Below are positions 33,088-44,659 of a DNA stretch of 64,000 nucleotides, piece by piece. Within the stretch, counting starts at the first letter, position 1; the number at the start of each line of letters is the position of its first letter. The notes under the pieces are model-generated. The model saw nothing but the letters and a program-made list of their open reading frames with translations, ran no database searches and was not told where the DNA came from. The DNA comes from Bryoerythrophyllum caledonicum (lineage: Eukaryota > Streptophyta > Bryopsida > Pottiales > Pottiaceae), in the NCBI GenBank assembly GCA_963971425.1, contig OZ020517.1, positions 27,484,668 through 27,548,667 on the forward strand. The letters are read 5' to 3'. Both the position numbers and the translations under genes were made by a program.

Positions 33088-33453
33088 AACAAATAAGTGA
33101 TAAACACTCACAAATCGCAATAAGTCAAGTCCATGCCACTCTTCAAGAGTGAAAACATGATATGGATGAGGCTAACGATGTGCAACATGCACACACCCTC
33201 ACCTCATCACGTGGGAGACTCAACTTGACAAAGATGAGTCTCCCTCAACCACACGTGGAGGTCACCCGGGTTCCAACTCCCGAGATGAGGTGTCGAAAGA
33301 CACCACGGTTGCCCTAGCCACCACGCGGCACTAAACCTAACCCTAATCTCCCATTAGCACTAAGTCTTGGGCTCTCCGGTAACTCCACAACTCTCTAGAT
33401 GGTTTCTACACGAATACCATCTATACAAACACCTCCATGCGCCGATCCTGACA
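33088..33453 (-). repeat. Element A terminal repeat, second copy of B only
   Basis: It aligns with 21631-21996 with roughly nine or ten substitutions over 366 bp. It ends GATCCTGACA and is followed by the TTGT target duplication. Confidence 0.85.
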
Positions 33454-34969
33454 TTGTTTTTTCATCAGACGTCCTCATGGGGCCGAGGACGTCCTCTGTC
33501 TGGACAAACGGACTTCATGGACGTCGAGCCTCCTGACAACTTTAATTCAAGCACTCACAACTCCTATATTAATGAACGAAACTTGATATCATTTATTGCA
33601 ATGGTAAATATCAACAACAATCATTTGAATCAATACATTCAGTGTCACTTATATCACAAATCTCAGTTAGCAAGACCTTCCCCTCAACATTAATAGAACC
33701 AAAGTATACTTCCTCTATCCTAAAATAAAATGGTGAAGATTTCATTTCACTCAAAGGAGTCCTTCTATGCACACACTTCGTAAGTAAGGCAAAAGATGTA
33801 GATTTGGAAGCCACTTCAATTTTGACTGATCACAATCCATGTTTCCAAACTGACCAAGTTTCTAATCGGCGCACGGCCCCACGGACGGCCCTATGGTCGG
33901 CGCAGGCGACCAATCGTGCCGTCAGTCGAAGCGGACGACCATGCAGTCGCCCGTGCGGACGAAATGGCTGTCCACATGGCGGTCGCCTCCAGCGGTGGGT
34001 GCGTGGGAAAATTGACCAAAGTTGTTTTTTCATCAGACGACCTCATGGGGCCGAGGACGTCCTCTGTCTGGACAAACAGACTTCATGGACGTCGAGCGTC
34101 CTGACAACTTTAATTCAAGCACTCACAACTCCTTTATTAATGAACAAAACATGATATCATTTATTGCATGGTAAAGATCAACAACAATCATTTGAATCAA
34201 TACATTCAGTGTCACTAATATCACAAATCTCAGTTAGCAAGACCTTCCCCTCAACATTACTAGAACCAAAGAATACTTCCTCTATCCTAAAATAAAATGG
34301 TGAAGATTTCATTTCACTCAAAGGAGTCCTTCTATGCACACACTTTGTAAGTAAGGCAAAAGATGTAGATTTGGAAGCCACTTCAATTTTGATTGATCAC
34401 AATCCATGATTCCAAAGTGACCAAGTTTCTTAACGGCTGATGGCCCAAGCGGACGGCCCTGCGGTCGGCCCAAGCGATCAATCGTGCCGTCAGTCGAAGC
34501 GGACGACCATGCTGTCGCCCATGCGGACAGAATGGCCATCCACAAGAAGGTCGCCTCCAGTGGCGAGCGCCTAGTAAAATTGACCAAAGTGGTTATGTCA
34601 TCGAACGTCCTCATGGGGCCGAGGACGTCTTCCGTCCGGACAACCGGACGTCATGGACGTCGAGCGTCGTGACAACTCTAATTCAAATACTCACAACTCC
34701 TTTATTAATGAACAAAACTTGATATCCTTTATTGCAATGGTAAAGATCAACAACAATCATCAGAATCAATACATTCAGTGTCACTTATATCACAAATCGC
34801 AATAAACAAGACCTTCTCCTCAACATTACTAGAACCAAAGTATACTTCTTCTATCCTAAAATAAAATGGTGAAGATTTCATTTCACTCAAAAGAGTCCTT
34901 CTTTGCACACAGTTCGTAACTAAGGCAAGTGATGTAGATTTGGAAGCCACTTCAATTTTGACTGATCAT
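33454..34969. repeat. 569-bp satellite array, block 2 (about 2.7 monomers)
   Basis: This is a continuation of block 1 beyond element A, with the minus-strand open frame starting at 33814, 34381 and 34950. The right edge ends ...GACTGATCAT, the target site of element B. Confidence 0.92.
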
Positions 34970-37147
34970 TGTAGTCAGATAAATAGGCAGAATTTTCCGT
35001 TTGGTAGAAATTTGGGCTAAAATGCATGTATTTACCAATAGGATCAGTTTTGTGATGTAAATAGATTCTATTAGTAATATCTTTCCCAATTGGTGCGTTA
35101 GTAAGAGCAGATCCCGGTAGGTGAGTAAAAGAACATGGTTGAAAAGGCACATCTGATGGGAGAGGTACAAGGGTTAGGAAGAAACCGATTGAGTTTCAGT
35201 TTTTCCAAGCCTGCAGTGCTGGAGCTCCTTCCTGGTGATAGGAAGTTTTGTTGAGTTGGTGCTCTGGAGATCAGTTTGGTGTTGTGTTGCTGGTTGAGAA
35301 ACTTGTGATTACCCATTGGAAAAAACCTGTAAATATTAATATGATAAGTATATTTTGGAAATTGTGAACTTTGTGTGACTGTGTTTGTAATTTGTGTTTG
35401 CCAATTGTATGTATACCAATTGGAGAATCAGTGATGCTCAATTGAGTGAATGCTGCAGTAAATGGGATATGATGTGAGTGGAACAATATATGTTACCAAA
35501 TTTGTGTAGTTGAAAACAGTGACAAGTACTAGAGAGATTGATTAATTTTCTTTATTGGAGAATCAGAAAGTTGTGTACTTGTGTGCATGTTGTGGAGGTT
35601 GAGAAACCATTGATGTAATTGATGTGATGGATGGTGAAAGTTGTGTATTACCAATGTGGTGGTAAGGTGACTAATTGGGAATTGTGACTATTGTGATTAA
35701 AGTGCAAATTGGAGGACTGTGGTGATTGTATGTGTGGACATTACCCATGGGAAATTGTGACCCATCAGGGAGAGACTGATTTGGGAAAAGAACATAATCG
35801 GACTTGATAATTTTGGTTGTGGGTAGAACCCTTTTATAATCTGTGATGGAGAATTTACCAATTGGTGGTTGAGTTAATGTATGAACGCATGGAGTTAATC
35901 CCCATTGGTGAGAGTAATTGAGCTTTGAGTTCTGAACCGATTGGAGTAAAGTTCTGAAAATCGAATTTTACCAATTGGGAGTTCAAATCAGGAGTTGATT
36001 GGAGTGGAAATACCTATGGGAGAGAAATCAAACCTGCGTTTGATCAAAAGAATAGAAAATAAGAAAAATAATAAAAATGAATAAATAGAAAAATAAAATA
36101 TAAAAAGGAGTAAAGATCAAAGAATGAAAAGTGATTGAAATAGAAAAGAATAATGGAAATAAGAATTCAAATTATTGATGTTTGATTACCAATTGTAATG
36201 TGAGACGATTGTATTGAATGAAGAAGATTTGGAACCAATTGGAATTAAAGAACCAACATGGATGCATGCCATGATCTGGATGCCAATTGGTGATGTATGA
36301 TGTCTGTGAGTTAATAACCATGGGAATCTATATTACCCATTGGAAGAAGAAGTGATACATAAAATAAACCGATTGGAGCGTGAGCAGACCCGTGTCTGTT
36401 AATAGAAAATTATAAATAAATAAATAAAAACTAAGGTGATCATGGAATAAGAGATGTCATTGAAATCAATTGGAGAATATTAATAAATTACAAACCATTT
36501 GGAGAACTGAGAAAGGAGTGTCATTGTAGAATGAAATAGTAAATACCATGAGGAAGTAATGCCGAGAGATTTAGTTAGAGATTATGCCAGGTGTGAGATT
36601 AAACAATAGGGAGTTGATTGATAAATTGCGGAATTTGTTAAGCCAGAAGTATGGGAGAGCACACTATTTAGGAAGACAAATCCATACAGTGGATTTAGAG
36701 ACAAAGCAGAAGATTTGTGAAGAAATTCATATATTGTTGAGGACCAACAAAAATACTCCAATCGGTGTTGTGTTAAGAGAAGAAGATTATCAATGGCTGA
36801 TTAAGTTTGAGCCCGAGTATATTTGGACTAAAATTATACAGGAACCCTGTAGTGTTGAGACTGCTATGGATTGGCAACTTGGTGAATATCATGAGAATGA
36901 AGAACTCAATTTGGAGCTTGAGGAGCTATCGATTATTGAAGACTAATTGCTTGGTGGTTAGTTGATTGTAGTTTTTGTATATACTATGATGTTATAGATA
37001 AGGCCATTAATCTATGGAAAATATAAAACGGGAATTAAAAGACTAAATTGTGACATCCTAAAGTATTTAAGAATTCCCTACTTCCTCGAGAACGAATCTA
37101 TACGGTCGGTTGTAAAAAGCCAATCGTAAAAAAATACTTATTCTACA
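34970..37147 (+). repeat. Element B 5' LTR (2178 bp)
   Basis: It has TGTAGTCAGA...TATTCTACA ends. It is rich in CCAATTGG, CCCATTGG and CCGATTGG words and contains a 120-codon ORF near its 3' end. Confidence 0.93.
36584..36946 (+). CDS. Unrecognised 120-residue ORF inside the element B 5' LTR
   Basis: It starts MPGVRLNNRELIDKLRN and ends LELEELSIIED. It is acidic at the C-terminus and probably mostly helical, with no signal peptide, membrane segment or known motif. An identical ORF is in the 3' LTR (48998-49360), as expected from LTR duplication, so the copies are not independent evidence of selection. Because it lies near the LTR 3' end it could be transcribed from the LTR promoter and precede Gag in the mRNA. 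Function unknown; it may be a chance ORF. Confidence 0.45.
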   Translation: MPGVRLNNRELIDKLRNLLSQKYGRAHYLGRQIHTVDLETKQKICEEIHILLRTNKNTPIGVVLREEDYQWLIKFEPEYIWTKIIQEPCSVETAMDWQLGEYHENEELNLELEELSIIED

Positions 37148-37149
37148 TT

Positions 37150-37167
37150 TGGCGCCGCTGCCGGGGA
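37150..37167 (+). promoter_or_regulatory. Element B primer binding site
   Basis: TGGCGCCGCTGCCGGGGA begins two bases after the 5' LTR. It closely resembles the tRNA-Asp type site (TGGCGCCGTTGCCGGGGA) of plant Athila/Tat Ty3 elements. Confidence 0.85.
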
Positions 37168-37285
37168 AGTGGCGAATTTTATTTTAGGAAGAATTTAGAA
37201 ATTTTATTCCCTATCGGATGGGATAAAAAGAATTATGATAAATATATGATAGAACAATTGTGAGAAGTAATATTGAGAATGATTA

Positions 37286-40200
37286 ATGTCCGAAGATGAA
37301 ACTCCAAAACCAAGTGGAGAAGTAACTGCACCTACTCCTAGATCCATAAGGGCTGAGAGAAGAGCAAAAATATGATTGGATATAGAATTACGGCAGAGAG
37401 CACAAGTTGATCAACCAGGTAGTGGACCAAATTCTCCTAGAAATTTTGGTATAAATCCAATAAGAGTAAGTCCTTATTTAAGTGCGGAACAAGAATTAAG
37501 AATTCAACAGTGGAATACCACTGGGGTAACTCTAAATTTGGAAGATCAATTCCAATAAGTGAGAACCACATCCCCACCTGATTGGAATCAAACATTTGAG
37601 GAACCAGTGGGAGAATCACCTCTATGGAATCCCTACAGTTCTCAATTATCCCCTGAAAGAGTTGTTTGGCGTGAGGAGAGTCGTCGCCAATCAAGGACTT
37701 TACCTGAATTAAATTCCAACAGTGGAAATCAATTGGTAACAGTAAATTCTGGATCTTACCAATTGAATGAACAAAATGAAGTGATCAACAATAGGAGAGT
37801 TGGTGATCAAGCTATTGATAGAGCAGAGGACATTGCCTACTCTCTAGTTATTGATGCATTACAATCAATAGTAAGGGAACCCCCTGCATCTTGGCATTCG
37901 TGTGAAGACCGATCCTTAGCAAGTTCATCTAATTACCAATCGGTAATAAACCCATTTGAGTTAAGACGAGCATTGAATTATACCATTAGTCACCCTAGGT
38001 CAAGTGATTCAGATTCCACTAGTACTCAAAGTTTATCCACCGAAAGTAGTGGAGATTCTAGTGCCGAATTGGTAGAACTTAGCAGGTCTAGAGTTACTAG
38101 AAATCCTTTTGGGTTTAAGTCAAATAATCTTCCATTAAAAACTAGATCACCAGAAGTTGTAGAACCACCAATAGAGGAAGAAAGAGGAGAAGTAGCAGCC
38201 ATGGCGGCCAATGTATTACCAGTGGTAATGGCCCCAGGTCAAGCCACTGATAGGCCGTATTCCACTATTCCATTCCCAATTTTCTATGGACAACCAGGAG
38301 CAGATCCTGATAGGCATATCAAAGAATTTCTTACTGCTTGTAATTCTAACAATGCAAGGCATGAATCCCATTGGTTAGCTATATTTCCTGGAACCTTACA
38401 AGGTTCAGCAAGAGATTGGTTCAATAGACAACTCAATGGAGCATTTGCCACATGGGCAAATTTACGAGATACCTTTTTGGAGACTTTCCGTCCCATTGCC
38501 TTTAACGGACGGTTGATGGATCAACTCCATGATTTGACAATGAATCAGGGAGAAACCATTGACTCTTATTATGGAAGATTTAGCGATATCATTATGAGGA
38601 TACCTCAAGGACAAGTAGTATCAGACGAAGAAAAATTGAGAATTTTTCTCAAAGGATTGAATCCTTCAAGATTAAGGACAAGTGTCAAAGAAGGGCAACC
38701 AGCCAATTTGGCTGCTGCTTATGCACGAGCCAAGTTCATGGAAGAAACTATCTATGAAGACCTATTGGGTGCCGCGGTGCAATCCAATATACAATATATT
38801 TTTCCACCTGGAAAGATAGATTATGCAGCAGCAGCTGCGGTTCATAACCCAAATCCTGGATATGTACAACCCAATAAGGTAAATGTGCCAATTCCATACT
38901 ATGTACCCAATCCGGTCAACCCTGCTCTAATGGGTAATCAATTAACCATAGCGGCTCCAGTCCAGACCAATGCCGTTGTAGGAAATCCACCAATAGTTTA
39001 TCCTACTCCATTACAAAGTATGGAATCCCATATCCTTAGTCTAACCGATAAGGTCGCTGAATTAGCCGTGCAAGTCACCAATTCCAAAGTAAAGAGAGAC
39101 AATCCAGTAGATGAAAGAGCCCATATTTGGTGTACTAATTGTAAGGGACAAGGACACATGTTAACCGATTGTCCCTCTCCATTAAACCAACCACCTGAGT
39201 GTAGATTCTGCGGAGGTCATCATGACATCTCCAATTGTAATAAGTTAAGGAATAATTTAAGAAATTCTATAAGAAATCAAACCCGAAATGGCCAAGTATA
39301 CCAAATAGAGGATACTAATGACCAAATGAGATACAATGCAAACATTCAATCAAACAATTGGAATAATGATGGTAATAATAATAATTGGAATAATCGAAGA
39401 GTTTGGAATAATAATAGAAGTAACAATGGGAATCAAAATCCCAATCCCAATTTCAATAACAATAATAATAACTTTAATAATGGCGGATACCGAAGAAATC
39501 CCAATAGGTATATTCCTAATCAAAACCAGGGATGGTCTGCTATGCCATTTGGGAATCCTAACCAGAATGGACCCACCTATGGAGGCCAAGATCCAAGTTG
39601 GGAAACTAATCCTAATACTCAATGTTTTAATTGTAAACTATGGGGTCATGTATCCAGAAATTGTCCCAATGCTAGGGCGAGTGTACCTTATATTCCCCAA
39701 TGTGGCAATTGTAAGCAACAAGGACATACAAGTGCTCAATGTAATGGACCAAGGATAAATGGGCCTCGAGATACCGATGGGCTGGTGCAAAATAAGGACA
39801 AGAGCCCTAAATTGGTACTTGTAGAGGATTATCCAGACAATAATAATAATAACAGTAACAATTGTGCAATAAATTATGTAGGTACCATGAGTAAAGAGCA
39901 AATTGATTGCCTAATTAAAGGAATACCAATTGAATATGATTGTAATGAAAAAGTAAATAATGTTGAGCGAGTGGTTACTAGAGCAAGAGCAAATAAACAA
40001 ATACCAGATGGGACTCAACCTCTAATTATTATGGAGGGATCTAACCCCATTATGACAGGTGCCATGAAGGGAAGCCACCCAATGGGAAATAATCACACTC
40101 AGCCTATTATTAAGGATCCAGTGGCTTTAACTCAAAAAGGGAGTCCTCAACCAAGTGGTAGCAATCCAATGAGGTTCCCACATAATGATGCCCCTGATGT

Positions 40201-43200
40201 ACGTATTGATAGTACAGTACCTCGAGGTACGAGGTCATTAAATCCAATAGGTGATCAAGTATTTCAGGAATTTAATCCTGCTCCAATTGTACATAATCAA
40301 CAATTGGGATCAACCATACTTCCCACGGACAAAGCAACCCATGAAGAAGTGTCACCAATTGTAATACAACCAGATCATCCCAATTGGAGGAAAAATGATT
40401 TTTCCATGAACAAAACAGTCCCATTGGCTGAACGGACCAGATCTAATCGGCTTAAAGGAAAGAGATCCACACCCATGGGTATTATGCAAGACGTGGTACA
40501 GTATGACCTATTGGATGATTTGGGGAAAATAAAAGCTGATATTTCAATCAGACAATTGTTGGGGATAGCTCCCACTTGTAGGGCTTCTTTACAATCCCAA
40601 TTGGTGAGGAAGAGAAATAAACCCACAGTCAATGAGGTGGCAATCAATTTTGATCCTGGAGCCCCAACTTTGGATGTGAATATTGATGGATTAGTGGTGA
40701 CTGGAGTACAATTGGATGGCGGTTCAAGTGTTAATCTCATGAACAGAGATACTATGTTAGCATTACATTTATCAGGGTTGAAAGAAACCAAATTGGTGTC
40801 AAGAATGGCTGACCAGAGCCGAGTAAAACCTATGGGGATATTACCTGCAGTAAAAACTATAATTGCAGGTATCCTCTATTGGATTGACTTTATTGTTTTT
40901 CAGCCAAGTTCTTCTTATGCGTCATATCCCATATTGTTGGGGCGTCCATGGTTATATCAGGCCCGAGCTATTGAAGACTGGGGACAAGGTTTGATAATTA
41001 TTGGTGAAAAGAAGAATAAAGTAAAAATGAGTATGTATCCAAAGCGGTATTCTGGTGAGACCCAATGGGAATCTCCAGCAATTACCTCTGATCAGGGATA
41101 TGATTCTGACGACGAGCATGATGACTTAAGAGCCCATCGGATTCAAACTAATGTTAACACCAATAATTTCTACTCACCATTGGGAACATATGTGGAATTG
41201 GGACCAGGTGAAATTTTAATCCCATGTGGTGAAGATGTCGACTCGGATAAAGCCATTGAATCATGGCTGACCGATAGGCCTGTTTATGCAATTGAGGCTC
41301 CACCCTCCGAATTGGAACCACCTTATGAAAGTGAACCTCTTTGGGATTATTCTTCAGATCCGACCCCTATTGCGAAACATGTTCCTAAGGACCAATGCAT
41401 GGAGCTAAATCTTGGTACCCCTGAAGATACTAAAGTAATTCACATTAATTGTGAACTTACCAAATTGGAGTTAAAAAATTGGAAGGAGTTTTTTAGAGGA
41501 CATGCTTCCAATTTTGCATGGAGTTATAAAGATTTGAAGGGCATTCCAACGGAGGTATGTCAACATCACATTAACCTTGAGGAAGATAGTAAGCCTATAA
41601 GGCAACGTCAACATCGGTTAAATCCTAAATATTCACTGATGGTGAAAGAGGAAATTGACAAACTATTGGATATTGGATTTATATATCCAGTTCCTTTTAG
41701 TGAATGGGTTAGCCCAATAGTTGTTGTGCCCAAAAAGAATGGAAAAATCCGCATATGTCAGGATTTCCGAAGGTTGAACTCTGCCACAAAGAAAGATCAT
41801 TTTCCCCTGCCATTCACAGACACCATACTGGACGCTGTGGCGGGCCACGAATGTTATTCGTTTCTCGACGGTTTTAGTGGTTACAATCAAGTAAGTATAG
41901 CTTTAGAAGACCAATTGAAAACAACTTTTACTACCGATTGGGGCACTTTTGCCTATCGGGTAATGCCATTCGGATTATGCAATGCGCCCGCCACCTTTCA
42001 ACGAGTAATGACTGTGGCATTTCAACAATTCTTAAGACACTTTATGGAGATTTTCCTTGATGATTTTTGTGTTTTTAGCACAAAGGAAGATCACAAAGCA
42101 AAATTGGAATTATGTTTAGCCCAATGTGATAAGTATGGCATTTCCCTTAATGCCTCAAAGTGCCAATTTATAGTACCCTATGGGAAGCTTTTAGGTCACA
42201 TTGTTAGTAATGAGGGTATTAGCACCGATCCAGATAAAATTGCTTTAATTGTGAATACACCTAGACCAACAACTGTAACTGGAGTAAGAAGTTTTGTGAG
42301 TTTGGGAAGTTATTACCGTAGAGGTGTTGCAGGTTATGCCCAATTGGCTGCTCCTCTCACAAATTTATTAAAAAAATTGGAAAAAGGGGATAATCCAGTT
42401 TGGACACCCGATTGTGAAAAAGCCTTTATCCAATTAAAGGAAAAGCTAAGTTCCTCTCCAATATTAATTCCACCAAATTGGGATGAGCCGTTCCACGTGT
42501 ATGTGGACGCCTCTAATATTGCATTGGGATGTGTGTTAAGCCAAAAGGATAAAGCCAATATGGATCATCCCATTTACTTTGCAAGTCGCCAATTGATAGC
42601 TGCAGAACGGAATTATTCAACAACTGAGAGAGAGGCTCTCGAAATGGTTTTTGCAGTTCAAAAGTTTCGACATTACCTATTGGGATATCCATTTACCTTC
42701 TACGTAGATCATGATGCCCTTAAATATCTTATAAACAAGCCTGATCTAAGTGGGCGATTAGCCCGATGGATACTTCTATTCCAGGAATTCAATTTTACAA
42801 TTGTGGTTAGACCAGGAAAGAGTCATGCCAATGCGGACCATCTTTCCCGATTGGAGCCACTGCCAGCTGATATGTTAAGCCCCATTGATGACAATTTACC
42901 AGATGCTCAGCTATTTGAGGTCGATGTGATCCAACCTGAATACAGACAGATTCTGGAATATTTAACTACAAATAAAGTCCCATTGGACTTTACACCAAAA
43001 CATGTGAGTACGTTAGTGCACAAGTGTGCTCCATACACTCTCATTGATAATACTTTATACAAAAGGGGAAAAGATGACATCTTGAGAAGATGTATTTATA
43101 AAAATGAAATCCCATTGGTTTTAGAGGGCTGCCACACTGATGTGTGTGGTGGTCACTTTGCTGGAGAAGCAACCGCGAGGAAAGTCTTATTGGTTGGCTA

Positions 43201-44200
43201 TTGGTGGCCGGAATTATTTAAAGATGCTAATTATTATACAAGGAAGTGTGATCCTTGTCAGAGTATTGGAAAACCGACCCCAACTTCGGCTATGCCACTT
43301 CAGCCCCTATTGGCATTAGCCCCATTCGAAAAATGGGGTATAGACTTTGTTGGACCAATTGCCCCAGCAATTGCCCCAGCCACCAGACATGGGCGTAATC
43401 GGTATATATTGGTTGCAACTGACTATGCAACGAAATGGGCCGAGGCCACAGCCACAAAGAACGATGATGCCAAAACAGTGGCCAGATTTCTTCATGAGAA
43501 CATTTTATCACGGTATGGTTGTCCCAAAGAATTAATTAGTGACCGAGGAACCCACTTTTTGAATGAAACTATTGAGTTACTCACGAAGAATTTTTTCATA
43601 AAGCATCGGAAGACCAGTCCCTATCACCCACGTGCGAATGGACAGACGGAGAAAACCAATGGCATACTATGTAAGATCCTTACTAAAACAATTGCCGGTG
43701 CAGCAACCGATTGGGATGAAAAACTATGGGGAGCTTTATGGGCTTACCGTACAGCCTACAAGGTTACCACAAAATATACACCATTCCAATTAGTGTACGG
43801 TCAAGAGGCCATCATTCCGATTGAATTTGAACTACCCACATTACGGGTCGCAATTGAACACCGATTGGGAGAAGACGAAAGTTTAAAGGCCCGGTTATTC
43901 CAATTAGAATCTTTGGACGAAGAACGACGAATGGCGGTGCATAATACTTATGTGGCTCAACAAAAGCGGAAGTCATTCTATGATTCAAAAATCCGACATA
44001 AGGAGTTCCAAGTTGGCAACTTAGTTCTCCTTTATGACAGCAGATTTTTTAAATTTCCAGGGAAGCTTCAAATGCATTGGTTGGGTCCATATGAAGTAGT
44101 GGATATAAATCCAAATGGCTCAGCTCAATTAAAAGATTTTGAGGGGAATTTACTTCCCACTCGAATTAATGGCTATCGGCTAAAACCCTATTTTACATAA
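37286..44200 (+). CDS. Element B Gag-Pol polyprotein
   Basis: One frame runs from the ATG at 37286 to TAA at 44198-44200, but with in-frame stops TGA at 37373-37375 and TAA at 37556-37558; beyond these 2213 codons are uninterrupted. Counting residues from 37559: the capsid-type retrotransposon Gag domain is about 228-400 (ERHIKEF-like DRHIKEFLTAC, ARDWFNRQL). Four zinc knuckles follow (CTNCKGQGHMLTDC, CRFCGGHHDISNC, CFNCKLWGHVSRNC, CGNCKQQGHTSAQC), with Asn-rich linkers. The protease has QLDGGSSVNLM near 1051 (DGG in place of DSG/DTG). RT has FLDDF near 1500, and RNase H has VYVDASNIALG near 1649. Integrase has its HHCC module near 1858 and D, D, E near 1930 (GIDFVGP), 1994 (SDRGTHF) and 2030 (GQTEKTNG). 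No chromodomain follows. Which ATG starts Gag is uncertain; an in-frame ATG precedes AANVLPVVMAPG near 38200. Confidence 0.9.
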
Positions 44201-44659
44201 GCCGAGGACGGCTTAAAAATTGGGTGTGAAGGGGGTGTCTATAAAAGTAATAATAATATATATTTTGAAAAAAATAAAAAATAAAAAAAATAAAAAATTT
44301 AAAATAAAATATAAATATATGAAAAATAAATATAAATACGGATAATATAAAAATAATTATATTTAAAAAGCAAAATCACTCCAATAAGTAGATGAGATCA
44401 AGAAGATTTTAGAATAACCGCAATGGGACGTAAGGTACTGAATGATGGCAAAAGAGATTGTGAGCCCAATTAGTTCTTGAAAAGACCTCATGAAGCTGTT
44501 AAGATCCAATCATTGAAATGACTGATGGGAAAGGGCCAAAAAGATGGCTATGGCCAGAGTGCAACAGAGGAAAGAGATGGAAGAGTCGGCCATGTCCAAT
44601 AGTGAAAAAAAAAAAAAAACTGGTATGAGCAGCGAGGCAAAATGAGCGGAGTGTAGCTT
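44201..44659. other. Element B AT-rich spacer between pol and the accessory ORF
   Basis: A purine-rich GTGAAGGGGGTG (about 44225-44236), resembling a central polypurine tract, is followed by a run of A/T-only sequence (about 44250-44370) and a poly-A stretch near 44607. Confidence 0.5.

Larger units (their letters stand above)
21400..33453 (-). mobile_element. Element A: Ty3-type retrotransposon with DNA methyltransferase, PHD finger and split terminal repeats
   Basis: It is inserted as a unit in the satellite: TTGT at 21396-21399 and at 33454-33457. Removing the element and one TTGT restores a monomer like that at about 34014-34040. The coding strand is minus, from 30318 to 22459. The protein order is Gag, zinc knuckles, protease, C5 methyltransferase, RT, RNase H, integrase, PHD. 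The terminal sequence AB (21400-21996, 597 bp, TG...CA) is followed by two bases (GC) and a second A (21999-22229). The body then follows (22230-33087), and the second B (33088-33453) closes the element. Both A copies and both B copies differ by about 2-3%, so they are of equal age. At least two frameshifts and several in-frame stops show that this copy is dead. Confidence 0.9.

Noticed and set aside
39336-39758. 140-codon ORF overlapping the Asn-rich Gag linker
   Set aside because: Frame shadow of AAT repeats (Ile-rich), inside the clearly coding Gag-Pol frame.
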